A stretch of 64,000 bases of DNA. Origin: Chitinophaga pinensis. GTDB lineage: Bacteria; Pseudomonadota; Gammaproteobacteria; Burkholderiales; Burkholderiaceae_C. Under the pieces are notes generated by a model that was not told the origin of the DNA, did no database searches, and saw only the letters and a list, made by a program, of their open reading frames with translations. Each line of letters begins with the position of its first letter. Positions within the stretch are counted from its first letter, which is position 1. The DNA lies in assembly GCA_943326015.2 (NCBI GenBank), contig CALPRQ020000005.1:44801-108800 (forward strand), in the 5' to 3' direction. A program made the position numbers and the translations under genes. Of the stretch, positions 1 through 9,933 are shown one piece after another.

Positions 1-1
1 G

Positions 2-835
2 CTGCTGCGCGGGCAACGGGTCGATGCGCAGAATCCGGCTTTCCCGCCCTACACGCTGCAGCTCAACGCCCCCGCGCTGCTGGCCGAGCTGAGCGGCATC
101 GCCGTGGTCGCCGACTTCCGCAGCCGCGACATCGCCGCCGGCGGCCAGGGCGCGCCACTGGTGCCAGCCTTCCACCGCGAGGTCTTCGGCCGGGCGGATG
201 CATCGGTCGCGGTGCTCAACATCGGCGGCATTGCCAATGTCACCGCACTCACTGGCGACGGCCGCGTGCTGGGCCTGGACACCGGCCCCGGCAACATGCT
301 GCTCGACCTCTGGTGCCTGCGCCACACCGGGACGCCCTACGACCTGGGCGGCGCCTGGGGCGCCAGCGGTCGCGCCGACGACGCGCTGCTGGCACGTCTG
401 CTGGCCGAGCCCTATTTCGCGCTGCAAGGCATCAAGAGTACCGGGCGCGACCTGTTCCACGTCGGCTGGCTGGAGCAGCAGTTGCAGGGTTTCGAGTCAC
501 TGGCGCCGGCGGACGTGCAAGCGACGCTGGTCGAGCTGACCGCGCGCAGCATCGCGCACACCCTGCGCCGGCTGGACTGGGGCCAGCAGGCTTTGTCCGA
601 ACTGCTGGTCTGCGGCGGCGGTGCCCGCAACGACGCGCTGATGGCAGCGCTGAAGCGCGAACTGGCGCCCTGCCCGGTACGGACGACGGCCGAGCGCGGC
701 TGGCCGGTCGATCTGGTCGAGGCCGCCGCCTTCGCCTGGCTGGCCTGGCAGACGCTGCAGGGCCGCCCCGGCAACCTCAGCGCCGTCACGGGTGCGACCG
801 GGCCGCGCATCCTAGGCGCGATCTACCCGGCCTGA
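2..835 (+). CDS. anmK: Anhydro-N-acetylmuramic acid kinase, 5' truncated by window edge
   Basis: The frame is open from base 2 and ends with TGA at 833-835. About 277 C-terminal residues are present and the start lies upstream of the window. AnmK phosphorylates and hydrolyses 1,6-anhydro-MurNAc to MurNAc-6-phosphate during cytoplasmic recycling of cell-wall fragments. Family landmarks visible are GGIANVTAL and LDTGPGNMLLD in the sugar-kinase fold and GGGARNDALM near the C-terminus. The gene converges on erpA, from which it is separated by about 90 bases. No frame disruption is visible. The family assignment is secure; activity is inferred from the family. Confidence 0.93.
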   Translation: MLRGQRVDAQNPAFPPYTLQLNAPALLAELSGIAVVADFRSRDIAAGGQGAPLVPAFHREVFGRADASVAVLNIGGIANVTALTGDGRVLGLDTGPGNMLLDLWCLRHTGTPYDLGGAWGASGRADDALLARLLAEPYFALQGIKSTGRDLFHVGWLEQQLQGFESLAPADVQATLVELTARSIAHTLRRLDWGQQALSELLVCGGGARNDALMAALKRELAPCPVRTTAERGWPVDLVEAAAFAWLAWQTLQGRPGNLSAVTGATGPRILGAIYPA

Positions 836-837
836 GC

Positions 838-867
838 AAAACAAAAGCCCGCAGGCAGGCTGCCGGC
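838..867 (-). terminator. Intrinsic terminator of erpA
   Basis: Read on the minus strand, an 8-bp stem with one mismatch (GCCGGCAG / CTGCGGGC, loop CCTGC) is followed by TTTTGTTTTG. It lies directly downstream of erpA and abuts the anmK stop codon. Confidence 0.6.
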
Positions 868-924
868 GGACTTGAGATGGTGCAGCGCTCTCACGCTGCG
901 GGCCGGGCCAAGCCCGGCGGAAGT

Positions 925-1290
925 TCAGACCGTGAAGCTGGAACCGCAGCCGCAGGTGGTGGATGCATTCGGGTTCTTGATCACGAACTGGGCGCCCTGC
1001 AGGTCTTCCTTGTAGTCGATCTCGGCACCGACCAGGTACTGGTAGCTCATGGCATCGATCAGCAGCGAGACGCCGTTCTTGGTCATCACCGTATCGTCCT
1101 CGTTGACGATCTCGTCGAAGGTGAAGCCGTACTGGAAACCCGAGCAGCCACCGCCCTGGACGAAGACGCGCAGCTTGAGGTCGGGGTTGCCCTCTTCGGC
1201 GATCAGGTCGGCCACCTTGATCGCGGCGCTGTCGGTGAAGACCAGCGGGGCAGGCATTTCGGTATCAACGGCAACGGCTTGTTCGCTCAT
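925..1290 (-). CDS. erpA: Iron-sulfur cluster insertion protein ErpA
   Basis: A-type carrier of 121 residues that delivers Fe-S clusters to apoproteins in the cytoplasm. The three ligand cysteines are visible in GCSGFQYGF (mid-protein) and CGCGSSF (C-terminal end), and the length fits the family. The ATG at 1290 (MSEQAVAVD) is preferred over the in-frame TTG three codons upstream. Among A-type proteins, ErpA is favoured over IscA by the N-terminal wording and the absence of isc neighbours; in betaproteobacteria erpA commonly sits next to rpsI/rplM, as here. It has its own downstream terminator. Confidence 0.92.
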   Translation of the reverse strand: MSEQAVAVDTEMPAPLVFTDSAAIKVADLIAEEGNPDLKLRVFVQGGGCSGFQYGFTFDEIVNEDDTVMTKNGVSLLIDAMSYQYLVGAEIDYKEDLQGAQFVIKNPNASTTCGCGSSFTV

Positions 1291-1413
1291 GGTGTGCAAC
1301 CCAGGAAATCAGAAGGAATGGAGAATACTATAGCAAAAAACTCGGGAATAGCAGCGGGCAGGACCGGTGTTACCGGGCCAGCAGCAGGGTCTTTGCCAGG
1401 CCGGCCATCCCCA

Positions 1414-1453
1414 TAAAAAAACCGCCCCCCAGCACAGGGCTGGCAGGCGGTTT
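1414..1453 (-). terminator. Intrinsic terminator of the rplM-rpsI operon
   Basis: On the minus strand the stem AACCGCC...GGCGGTT is followed by a run of seven T. It lies about 20 bases past the rpsI stop codon. Confidence 0.75.
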
Positions 1454-1473
1454 CTTGCAGCAGCGCAGGCGAA

Positions 1474-1866
1474 TTAACGCTTGCTGAACTGCTTGGCGCG
1501 GCGTGCGGAACGCAGACCGACCTTCTTACGCTCGACTTCGCGGGCATCGCGGGTCACGAAACCAGCGGCGCTCAGTGCGGGCTTGAGAGCCGCATCATAG
1601 TCGATCAGGGCGCGGGTGATGCCGTGACGCACAGCGCCTGCCTGGCCGGATTCGCCGCCGCCGTGCACGTTGACTTGCACGTCGAAGGATTCCAGGTTTT
1701 CAGTCAGGGCCAGCGGTTGCTTGGCGATCATGATCGAGGTTTGGCGACCGAAGAAAGCTTCGATGTCCTTGCCGTTGACCGTGATCTTGCCAGAGCCTTT
1801 TTTCAGAAACACGCGGGCGACGCTGGATTTGCGACGGCCGGTGCCATTGTTCCAATCACCAATCAT
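1474..1866 (-). CDS. rpsI: 30S ribosomal protein S9
   Basis: 130 residues, the normal length for bacterial S9. It shows the typical N-terminal [15 protein letters not shown], the central [15 protein letters not shown] and the basic C-terminal tail ending in FSKR, which reaches the P-site tRNA. It follows rplM by nine bases on the same strand, so the two are co-transcribed as in most bacteria. A strong intrinsic terminator follows. No anomalies are visible. Confidence 0.98.
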   Translation of the reverse strand: MIGDWNNGTGRRKSSVARVFLKKGSGKITVNGKDIEAFFGRQTSIMIAKQPLALTENLESFDVQVNVHGGGESGQAGAVRHGITRALIDYDAALKPALSAAGFVTRDAREVERKKVGLRSARRAKQFSKR

Positions 1867-1875
1867 GGCAGCTCC

Positions 1876-2310
1876 TTAGATGTCCAACACTTTGGGTTGC
1901 TGGGCAGTGTGCGGGTGCTCTGCACCGCCGTACACCTTGAGCTTCTTGATCATGGCGTAGCCGAGCGGGCCCTTGGGCAGCATGCCCTTGACGGCCTTTT
2001 CCAGCACGCGGCCGGGATGCTTGGCTTGCAGATCACGGAAGTTGGTGCCGTAGATACCGCCCGGGAAACCCGAGTGACGGTAGTACACCTTGTTCAGGGC
2101 CTTGGTGCCCGTGACCTTGAGCTTGGCGGCGTTGACGACGACGATGAAGTCGCCGGTGTCAACGTGAGGGGTATAAATGGCTTTGTGCTTGCCGCGCAGA
2201 CGGAGTGCCACTTCGCTGGCGACACGTCCGAGCACCTTATCGGTGGCGTCAACCACAAACCACTCGTGCACAACCTCAGCGGGCTTGGCGCTGACAGTAG
2301 TCTTTTGCAT
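1876..2310 (-). CDS. rplM: 50S ribosomal protein L13
   Basis: 144 residues (the usual length is about 142), beginning [13 protein letters not shown] and including the family segments [16 protein letters not shown] and [10 protein letters not shown]13 is an early assembly protein of the large subunit. The start codon lies only a few bases after a weak purine stretch (AAAGAG). A strong promoter lies about 130 bases upstream, leaving a leader of about 118 nt. An L13-type autoregulatory leader is possible but was not demonstrated here. Confidence 0.98.
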   Translation of the reverse strand: MQKTTVSAKPAEVVHEWFVVDATDKVLGRVASEVALRLRGKHKAIYTPHVDTGDFIVVVNAAKLKVTGTKALNKVYYRHSGFPGGIYGTNFRDLQAKHPGRVLEKAVKGMLPKGPLGYAMIKKLKVYGGAEHPHTAQQPKVLDI

Positions 2311-2435
2311 AAGTTTCTCTTTGAAAGAGTGAGGTTTGGCGGGCTCTTTTCCACGGTCGGCGCTTCTCTGAAGGAAGCCTCTTAGGTGGGGATGAACTTC
2401 GCCGCGGAGCCCATGGAATCGCTGCGAAGCCTGCC

Positions 2436-2464
2436 ATTATAGGATGGGGGCCTGACTCTGGCAA
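2436..2464 (-). promoter_or_regulatory. Predicted sigma-70 promoter of rplM-rpsI
   Basis: Read on the minus strand: -35 TTGCCA (2464-2459), a 17-base spacer, and a perfect -10 TATAAT (2441-2436). The transcript would start near 2429. Its -35 lies next to the -35 of the divergent promoter for the binding-protein gene. Confidence 0.65.
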
Positions 2465-2466
2465 GC

Positions 2467-2495
2467 CTGGCAAATGACAGCCCTGAACTTACAAT
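2467..2495 (+). promoter_or_regulatory. Predicted promoter of the tandem binding-protein genes
   Basis: -35 CTGGCA (2467-2472), 17-base spacer, -10 TACAAT (2490-2495). It is arranged back to back with the rplM promoter, with only two bases between the two -35 boxes. Confidence 0.45.
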
Positions 2496-2571
2496 CGTCG
2501 CACCACGCCATGGCGACGCGCGCATCCGCGTGGGTGCAGGATTGCCGCCCGCCTCATCGAAAGACAAAGCT

Positions 2572-3747
2572 ATGCGTACTGAACTGAAACTGGCCGTCCT
2601 GGCTGCCGCCGTGAGTCTGGCCGCCTGCGGCAAGAAGGAAGAAACCGCAGCACCGGCTGCCGCACCGGCCGCCGACCAGCTGCTGGTGAAGATCGGCCAT
2701 GCCGGCGCGACCAGCGGCCAGGTCGCCCACCTCGGCAAGGACAACGAGAATGGCGCCCGCCTGGCCATCGAGGAGCTCAACGCCGCCGGCATCAAGATCG
2801 GCGACAAGAGCGCCAAATTCGAGCTGCTGGCCGAGGACGATGCCGCCGACCCCAAGCAAGCCACGGCCGCCGCCCAGAAGCTGGTCGACGCCGGGGTCAA
2901 GGGCGTCATCGGCCACCTGACCTCGGGCACCACGTTGCCCGCCTCGCAGATCTACAACGCCGCCGGCATTCCGCAGATCACGCCCTCGTCGACCAACCCC
3001 AAGATCACCCGCCAGGGCTATGCCGGCGCCTTCCGCCTGGTGGCCGACGACACGCAGCAGGGTGGCGCCCTCGGTCGCTACTCGGTCGAGACGCTCAAGG
3101 CCCAGACCGTGGCCGTGATCGACGACCGCACCGCCTACGGCCAGGGCCTGTCCGACGAATTCGAGAAGGCCGCCGCCGCCGCAGGCGCCAAGGTGGTGGG
3201 CCATGAGTTCACCAATGACAAGGCCACCGATTTCAAGGCCATCCTGACCACGATCAAGGCCAAGCAGCCCGACGTGATCTTCTTCGGTGGCATGGATTCC
3301 GCCGGCGGCCCGATGCTGCGCCAGATGAAGCAGCTCGGCATCAAGGCCAAGCTGGTGGGCGGCGACGGCCTGTGCACCGGCGAGATGATCAAGCTCTCGG
3401 CCGAAGCCCTGGGCGACGACCAGGTCTACTGCGTGGAGGCCGGCGGCGTCGACGGCGCTGAAGTCAGCGACAACGAGAAGTTCCGCGCCGCCTTCAAGGC
3501 CAGGTACAACACCGAGGTGCAGGCCTACGCGGCCTACGCCTATGACGGCGTCAAGCTGCTGGCCCAGGCCATGCAGACTTCCGGCTCCGCCGAGCCGGCC
3601 AAGTACCTGCCCGCGCTGAAGGCGATCCAGTACCAGGGCGCCTCCGGCAAGGTGGAGTTCGACGAACAGGGCGGCCGCAAGAATGCCGCGCTGACCCTCT
3701 ACACCTTCAGGAACGGCGCCCGCGCCCAGCTGGCGGTGATCCGCTGA
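2572..3747 (+). CDS. Branched-chain amino acid ABC transporter substrate-binding lipoprotein (copy 1)
   Basis: 391 residues, a LivJ/LivK-type periplasmic binding protein (Peripla_BP_6 fold). The N-terminus is a lipoprotein signal with lipobox LAAC; Cys19 would be lipidated, so the protein is predicted to be membrane-tethered. Family segments seen include DDAADPKQA, ITPSSTNPKITRQGY and IFFGGMDSAGGP. The ATG at 2572 is chosen because it starts the signal peptide; the frame is open further upstream. A near-copy follows 40 bases later. No permease or ATPase gene is adjacent, and livHMGF lies about 17.5 kb away. Substrate specificity cannot be read from the sequence. Confidence 0.9.
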   Translation: MRTELKLAVLAAAVSLAACGKKEETAAPAAAPAADQLLVKIGHAGATSGQVAHLGKDNENGARLAIEELNAAGIKIGDKSAKFELLAEDDAADPKQATAAAQKLVDAGVKGVIGHLTSGTTLPASQIYNAAGIPQITPSSTNPKITRQGYAGAFRLVADDTQQGGALGRYSVETLKAQTVAVIDDRTAYGQGLSDEFEKAAAAAGAKVVGHEFTNDKATDFKAILTTIKAKQPDVIFFGGMDSAGGPMLRQMKQLGIKAKLVGGDGLCTGEMIKLSAEALGDDQVYCVEAGGVDGAEVSDNEKFRAAFKARYNTEVQAYAAYAYDGVKLLAQAMQTSGSAEPAKYLPALKAIQYQGASGKVEFDEQGGRKNAALTLYTFRNGARAQLAVIR

Positions 3748-3787
3748 ACAGGCTCACGCCCCACCGACCCACCATAGGAAAATCATC

Positions 3788-4963
3788 ATGCGCACTGAAA
3801 TCAAGCTGGTTGCCCTGGCGGCCGCTGTCGCCCTGGCCGCCTGCGGCAAGAAGGAAACCGCCCAGGCCCCTGGCGCCGCACCGGCCGCCGACCAGCTGAT
3901 CGTGAAGATCGGTCACGTCGGCCCGACCAGCGGCCAGGTCGCCCACTTCGGCCAGGACACCGAGAACGGCGCCCGCCTGGCCGTCGAGGAGCTCAACGCG
4001 GCCGGCATCAAGATCGGCGACAAGACCGCCAGGTTCGAGCTGCTGGCCGAGGACGACGCCGCCGATCCCAAGCAGGCCACCGCCGCCGCCCAGAAGCTGG
4101 TGGATGCCAAGGTCAACGGCGTGATCGGCCATGTGACCTCGGGCTCCACCCTGCCGGCGTCGCAGATCTACAACGCCGCTGGCATCCCGCAGATCACGCC
4201 CTCGTCGACCAACCCCAAGATCACCCGCCAGGGCTTTGCCGGCATGTTCCGCCTGGTGGCCGACGACACGCAGCAGGGCGGCGCCATGGGTCGCTACTCG
4301 GTCGAGACGCTCAAGGCCAAGTCCGTGGCCGTGATCGACGACCGGACCGCCTACGGCCAGGGTCTGGCGAGCGAATTCGAGAAGGCCGCCGCCGCCGCAG
4401 GTGCCCAGGTGGTGGGCCATGAATTCACCAACGACAAGGCCACCGACTTCAAGTCCATCCTGACCACGATCAAGGCCAAGAAACCGGACGTGATCTTCTT
4501 CGGCGGCATGGACTCGGTGGGTGGCCCGATGCTGCGCCAGATGAAGCAGCTCGGCATCGATGCCAAGCTGGTGGGCGGCGACGGCCTGTGCACCGGCGAG
4601 ATGATCAAGCTCGCGGCCGAAGCGCTGGGTGACGAGCGCGTCTACTGCGTCGAAGCCGGCGGCGTCGATGGCGACGAGGTCAGCGGCAACGACAAGTTCC
4701 GCACCGCCTTCAAGACCAGGTACAACGTCGAGGTCCAGGCCTATTCGCCCTACGCCTACGACGGCGTCAAGCTGCTGGCCGAGGCCATGAAGACCGCCGG
4801 CTCCGCCGAGCCGGCCCAGTACCTGCCCGCGCTCAAGGCCATCAAGTACCAGGGCGCGTCCGGCAACGTCGAGTTCGACGAAAAGGGCGACCGCAAGAAC
4901 GCCGCGCTGACGCTCTACACCTTCAAGGGTGGCGAGCGCGCCAAGCTGGCGGTGATCCGCTGA
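3788..4963 (+). CDS. Branched-chain amino acid ABC transporter substrate-binding lipoprotein (copy 2)
   Basis: 391 residues, collinear with copy 1 over its whole length, with differences scattered mainly as conservative changes. It has the same lipobox LAAC at Cys19 and a better Shine-Dalgarno sequence (AGGAAA before ATG at 3788). There is no terminator between the copies and an intrinsic terminator follows this one, so they probably form one two-gene transcript. Both reading frames are intact, so neither looks like a decaying duplicate. Differences in the ligand pocket could give different preferences, but this is not shown. Confidence 0.9.
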   Translation: MRTEIKLVALAAAVALAACGKKETAQAPGAAPAADQLIVKIGHVGPTSGQVAHFGQDTENGARLAVEELNAAGIKIGDKTARFELLAEDDAADPKQATAAAQKLVDAKVNGVIGHVTSGSTLPASQIYNAAGIPQITPSSTNPKITRQGFAGMFRLVADDTQQGGAMGRYSVETLKAKSVAVIDDRTAYGQGLASEFEKAAAAAGAQVVGHEFTNDKATDFKSILTTIKAKKPDVIFFGGMDSVGGPMLRQMKQLGIDAKLVGGDGLCTGEMIKLAAEALGDERVYCVEAGGVDGDEVSGNDKFRTAFKTRYNVEVQAYSPYAYDGVKLLAEAMKTAGSAEPAQYLPALKAIKYQGASGNVEFDEKGDRKNAALTLYTFKGGERAKLAVIR

Positions 4964-4993
4964 TCGGCTGATCCACGGCATCACCACTCCGAG

Positions 4994-5016
4994 AACGGCC
5001 CGCCAGGGCCGTTTTT
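4994..5016 (+). terminator. Intrinsic terminator after the binding-protein pair
   Basis: Perfect 8-bp stem AACGGCCC / GGGCCGTT, loop GCCA, T-rich tail. It ends the two-gene unit before rlmJ. Confidence 0.8.
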
Positions 5017-5055
5017 CATTTCAGGATCGCGCCCCCTTGGGGTACCATCCGGCCC

Positions 5056-5973
5056 ATGTTCAGTTACCGCCACGCCTTCCACGCGGGCAACCACGCCGAT
5101 GTGCTCAAGCACATGACGCTGGTCGCCATCCTGCAATACATGGGTCAGAAAGACACCGGCTTCACCGTGGTGGACACCCACGCTGGCGCGGGCGTCTACC
5201 GCCTGGACCAGGACCACGCGCGCAAGTCGGCTGAATCCGACGCCGGCATCTTCCGCCTGCTGTCCGCCGTCGAGGCCGCCAAGGCCGGCAGCCAGCCCGT
5301 GCCCGAACTGGTCAAGCACTACCTGCAGCAGGTACGCGGCTTCAACAGCGGCAAGGAGCTGCGCACCTACCCTGGCTCGCCCTGGATCAGCCAGGCGCTG
5401 CTGCGCCCGCAGGACAGGCTCAAGCTGTTCGAGGTCCATCCGACCGACTCGCGGCTGCTCGACAAGCAGGTGGCCGAGCTCGAACGCGGCAAGCAGATCG
5501 AGGTGCTGCGCCGCAACGGCTTCGAAGGCCTCAGGTCGCTGCTGCCGACGCCGACAAGACGCGGCCTGGTGCTGATCGACCCGAGCTACGAGCTCAAGAC
5601 CGACTACGCGGCCGTGGTCGACTGCCTGGAAGAGGCGCTGCAGCGCTTCCCGACCGGCAGCTACGCGGTCTGGTATCCGGTGATCGGCCGCCCCGAGGCC
5701 CATTCGCTGGCGCGCAAGCTCAAGGCCATGAGCCAGCGCCTGCAGCGCAGCTGGGTGCAGGCCGAGCTGAACGTGGGCCTGACCCCGACCGAGGGCACCA
5801 GTGCCCAGGTGGCACAGGGTCGCGCCCACACCGCCATGCGCGCCAGCGGCATGCATGTGATCAACCCGCCCTTCACGCTCGCGGCCCAGCTGCGCGAGGC
5901 ATTGCCCTTCGTGACCGAGGCGCTGAAGGATCCGATCGGTTCCGGCTGGACGGTCGAGAGCGGCAACTACTGA
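5056..5973 (+). CDS. rlmJ: 23S rRNA (adenine(2030)-N6)-methyltransferase RlmJ
   Basis: 305 residues (E. coli 280). The N-terminus MFSYRHAFHAGNHADVLKH is the family signature, followed by the SAM-binding segment VVDTHAGAGVY. The catalytic motif IV reads LIDPSYE where the family usually has DPPYE, so the second Pro is Ser. RlmJ adds N6-methyl to A2030 of 23S rRNA in the cytoplasm. The C-terminal segment MHVINPPF is present. The gene is transcribed alone after a terminator and converges on the RlpA-like gene. Identification is secure. Confidence 0.92.
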   Translation: MFSYRHAFHAGNHADVLKHMTLVAILQYMGQKDTGFTVVDTHAGAGVYRLDQDHARKSAESDAGIFRLLSAVEAAKAGSQPVPELVKHYLQQVRGFNSGKELRTYPGSPWISQALLRPQDRLKLFEVHPTDSRLLDKQVAELERGKQIEVLRRNGFEGLRSLLPTPTRRGLVLIDPSYELKTDYAAVVDCLEEALQRFPTGSYAVWYPVIGRPEAHSLARKLKAMSQRLQRSWVQAELNVGLTPTEGTSAQVAQGRAHTAMRASGMHVINPPFTLAAQLREALPFVTEALKDPIGSGWTVESGNY

Positions 5974-6006
5974 GACCGCCGCACGCCGGCCGACCGGCAG
6001 CAGGAC

Positions 6007-6636
6007 TCAGGGCAAGGACTTCTGTTGCCGGGTCTGTGACGGCGACTCGACGATCTCGACCTGGGACAAGCCCGCGCTCTTGATGCCCAGCGCGGCGGCA
6101 GCGGCGTGGCTGAGGTCGATGATGCGGCTCTTGAGATGAGGGCCGCGATCCACGATGCGCACCGCCACCTCGCGCCCGGTCTGCAAGCTGCGCACGATGA
6201 CGCGGGTGCCGAAGGGCAGCGTCTTGTGCGCGGCGGTCAGCTCGTTCATGTCGTAGCGCTCACCGCTGGCGGTCTTGCGACCGTGCAGGGCGTTGGCGAG
6301 GTAGGACGCCGTGCCCCGCTCCAGCACCAGCGGCTCGGACTTGCCGCCAGCCAACCAGTCCACGCCGACATGCAGAGAATCCTGCACGACATCCTTGGCC
6401 TGGCGCAGCAGCTCGGTTGGCGCCAGCGGATGAGCCGAGGCCGAGGCCGAGGCAGTGGGCGCTGCCGCGGCAGTGGGCACTGGCGCCACGGCGGCAGGTG
6501 GAACGGTTTCGGCCGCGTGCAGCGGCGCCAGCCCCAGCAGCAGCAGCAGCGCCAGCGCTGGCATGCGCCAACCCGCGTGTCCACCGATTGAGCGCGCCAG
6601 CCGGCAAGGCACCGGCAGACGGAAAGGGCTAGGCAA
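6007..6636 (-). CDS. Septal ring lytic transglycosylase RlpA family protein (short form)
   Basis: Exported protein with a double-psi beta-barrel domain at its C-terminus: TASYLANALHGRKTASGE, LPFGTRVIVR and IVDRGPHLKSRIIDLSHAA. These are RlpA hallmarks, including the catalytic-type Asp. The N-terminus carries a hydrophobic signal (LALLLLLGLAPLHA) and then an Ala/Pro-rich linker. No SPOR domain is present, so it is shorter than E. coli RlpA. Start choice: a TTG at 6636 has GGAG seven bases upstream; a TTG at 6657 and an ATG at 6564 are alternatives, and the ATG would start right at the signal peptide. The peptidoglycan role is inferred from the family. Confidence 0.8.
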   Translation of the reverse strand: MPSPFRLPVPCRLARSIGGHAGWRMPALALLLLLGLAPLHAAETVPPAAVAPVPTAAAAPTASASASAHPLAPTELLRQAKDVVQDSLHVGVDWLAGGKSEPLVLERGTASYLANALHGRKTASGERYDMNELTAAHKTLPFGTRVIVRSLQTGREVAVRIVDRGPHLKSRIIDLSHAAAAALGIKSAGLSQVEIVESPSQTRQQKSLP

Positions 6637-6678
6637 AAGCAATCTCCAAGCAGGCAAGTCTATCCATAAGTCTGGAAT

Positions 6679-7509
6679 TTAACCCAGACCCAGGCGACGC
6701 ACCAACTCCAGCGTCGGAACGCTCTGGTTCATGGTGTAGAAATGCAGCGACGGCGCACCGCCCTGAAGCAGTCGCTCGCAAAGCTCGGTCACCACGTCGA
6801 GGCCAAAAGCCTTGATCGATTCGACATCGTCGCCATAGCCTTGCAGGCGCAGCCGGACCCAGCGCGGGATCTCGGCACCGCAGGCATCCGAGAAGCGCAG
6901 CAGCTGCGCCGAACTCGTGATCGGCATGATGCCCGGCACGATCGGAATCTCGACACCCAGCTTGCGCACATCATCGACGAAGCGGAAATAGGCGTCGGCG
7001 TTGTAGAAATACTGCGTGATCGCCGAATCGGCGCCGGCCTGGGCCTTGGTCACAAACGCCTTGAGGTCCGCCTCGGCCGACTTGGCCTGCGGATGGATCT
7101 CGGGGTAGGCAGCGACCTCGATCGCGAAATCGTCGCCGGTCTCGGCGCGGATGAACGCCACCAGATCGCTCGCGTACTGGAATTCGCCACCCATGCCGTA
7201 GCCGCTGGGCAGGTCGCCGCGCAGCGCCACCAGGCGCTTGACCCCCATGGCCTTGAGCTGCGCCAGCTGCTCGCGCACGCTGGCCTTGGTCGCGCCGATG
7301 CAGGAGAAATGCGAGGCCGCGAGCTGGCCCTCGGCCAGGATCTCGCGCAGGGTGGCAAAAGTGCCCTCCTGGGTCGAGCCGCCGGCACCATAGGTCACGG
7401 AGCAGAACTCGGGCTGGAGCACATAGAGCTTCTGGCGCACGGCGCGCAGCTTCTCGGCGCCCTCGGGCGTCTTGGCAGGAAAGAATTCGATACTCAGGGG
7501 CAGGCCCAT
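6679..7509 (-). CDS. metF: 5,10-methylenetetrahydrofolate reductase
   Basis: 276 residues of the MTHFR FAD-binding TIM barrel. MetF reduces 5,10-methylene-THF to 5-methyl-THF, the methyl donor for methionine synthesis. Family segments are the N-terminal SIEFFPAKTPEG with its catalytic Glu, SVTYGAGGSTQEGT, and VPGIMPITSSAQLLRFSDAC. It is the last gene of the SAH-riboswitch operon ahcY-tlyA-metF. Its start ATG overlaps the tlyA stop by 16 bases, implying translational coupling. Confidence 0.96.
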   Translation of the reverse strand: MGLPLSIEFFPAKTPEGAEKLRAVRQKLYVLQPEFCSVTYGAGGSTQEGTFATLREILAEGQLAASHFSCIGATKASVREQLAQLKAMGVKRLVALRGDLPSGYGMGGEFQYASDLVAFIRAETGDDFAIEVAAYPEIHPQAKSAEADLKAFVTKAQAGADSAITQYFYNADAYFRFVDDVRKLGVEIPIVPGIMPITSSAQLLRFSDACGAEIPRWVRLRLQGYGDDVESIKAFGLDVVTELCERLLQGGAPSLHFYTMNQSVPTLELVRRLGLG

Positions 7510-8254
7510 ACAAAAAACTCCCGGTTGCCGTCACCGCCGGTGATCGGACTTTCAAAGTAATCGAGCACGCGCCAACCCAAGGCGGCGCAGGCCTGGCGCA
7601 TGCGCGCCTCGACCAGCGCATAGCTGGCCGGATCGCGCACCAGGCCACCCTTGCCGATCTGCTCGGGCTGCAGCTCGAACTGCGGCTTGACCAGCATCAG
7701 CAGATGGCCGTCCGCCTTCAGCAGCGGCGCCAGCGCCGGCCAGACCAGGGTCTGCGAGATGAAGGACAGGTCACCCACGACCAGGTCGAAGGGCGGAGCG
7801 GCCGGCTCGCCACCGGCCGTGACCAGCGCCTGGGCGCTGAGTTCGCGCGCATTGAGCTTCTCGACACAGACCACGCGCGGATCGGCGCGCAGGCGCGGAT
7901 TGAGCTGGCCATGGCCGACATCGACCCCGACCACCTGCGCCGCACCCTGCTGCAGCAGGCAGTCGGTGAAACCGCCCGTGCTCTGGCCGACATCAAGGCA
8001 GCGCAGGCCGGAGACCGGCTGCCCGGTACGCCGGAGCGCACCTTCGAGCTTGAGCCCACCGCGCGAGACATAGCGCGACTCGGCCGCGTCCAGCAACTGC
8101 AACTCGGCCGCCTCGGGCACCAGGTCGCCGTTCTTGGCCACGGCCTTCCAGGCGCCAGTGCCGAGGCGCCAGCGCAGGCCGGCCGCGATCAGCCTGGCGG
8201 CCTGCGAGCGCGATGCTGCCAGGCCGCGCTCGACCAGCAACTGGTCGGCCCGCA

Positions 8255-8255
<1 letters not shown>
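7494..8255 (-). CDS. tlyA: TlyA family rRNA (cytidine-2'-O)-methyltransferase
   Basis: 253 residues: an N-terminal S4 RNA-binding domain (MRADQLLVERGLAASRSQAA, residues 1-60) joined to an FtsJ/RrmJ-like methyltransferase. The SAM motif is LDVGQSTGGFTD, and the catalytic Asp and Lys are in VVGDLSFIS and LVKPQFE. Characterised TlyA proteins 2'-O-methylate 16S/23S rRNA and were once called haemolysins. The ATG at 8255 overlaps the ahcY stop by one base (TGATG). The methyltransferase itself produces SAH, so its position between ahcY and metF under a SAH riboswitch makes metabolic sense. The target site is not known from sequence. Confidence 0.88.
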
Positions 8256-9691
<1,436 letters not shown>

Positions 9692-9768
9692 GTTTGAGCT
9701 TTCCAACTTGGGTATCGACCACCGGACAGGCGCGCTCCAGGAAAACCCTGCACTCACGCCACGCCGGT

Positions 9769-9866
9769 GGGTGAGCGCCGTTGTTTGTGCCCGACACCCG
9801 CTGCGGGGGGAAGGGGAAATCCGAGCCTCGCCCAGGCCTTGCGCCCGGGCTGCAACGCTCCTCGGA
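9769..9866 (-). promoter_or_regulatory. S-adenosylhomocysteine (SAH) riboswitch
   Basis: The leader of ahcY matches the SAH riboswitch consensus on the minus strand. The outer stem is TCCGAG (9866-9861) with CTCGGA (9825-9820). A second stem is GCCCGGG/CCTGGGC with one G-T pair. The conserved core is GAGCGTTGC. The pseudoknot is GAGCG (9860-9856) with CGCTC (9777-9773). In this class SAH binding switches the downstream genes on, which here would raise ahcY, tlyA and metF when SAH accumulates. The 77 bases between riboswitch and start codon hold no obvious intrinsic terminator, so control may be at translation. Confidence 0.9.
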
Positions 9867-9874
9867 TTCCCGCA

Positions 9875-9880
9875 ATTATA
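9875..9880 (-). promoter_or_regulatory. Predicted -10 element of the ahcY operon
   Basis: Perfect TATAAT on the minus strand, placing the RNA start at about 9868, exactly at the 5' edge of the riboswitch. The -35 is poor (TTATAG-like). Confidence 0.55.
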
Positions 9881-9899
9881 AGGAAGGCGGGCAGATTCC

Positions 9900-9905
9900 T
9901 ATAAT
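9900..9905 (+). promoter_or_regulatory. Predicted -10 element of ispB
   Basis: Perfect TATAAT on the plus strand, 20 bases from the divergent ahcY -10. A start near 9912 leaves about 20 nt before the chosen TTG start of ispB, which rules out the longer upstream frame as coding. Confidence 0.45.
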
Positions 9906-9933
9906 TCCCCCTCAAACAACCCGGGCCACCATC

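Noticed and set aside
2572..4963. One of the two tandem binding-protein genes as a pseudogene
   Set aside because: Both frames are intact, keep the lipobox and the full length.
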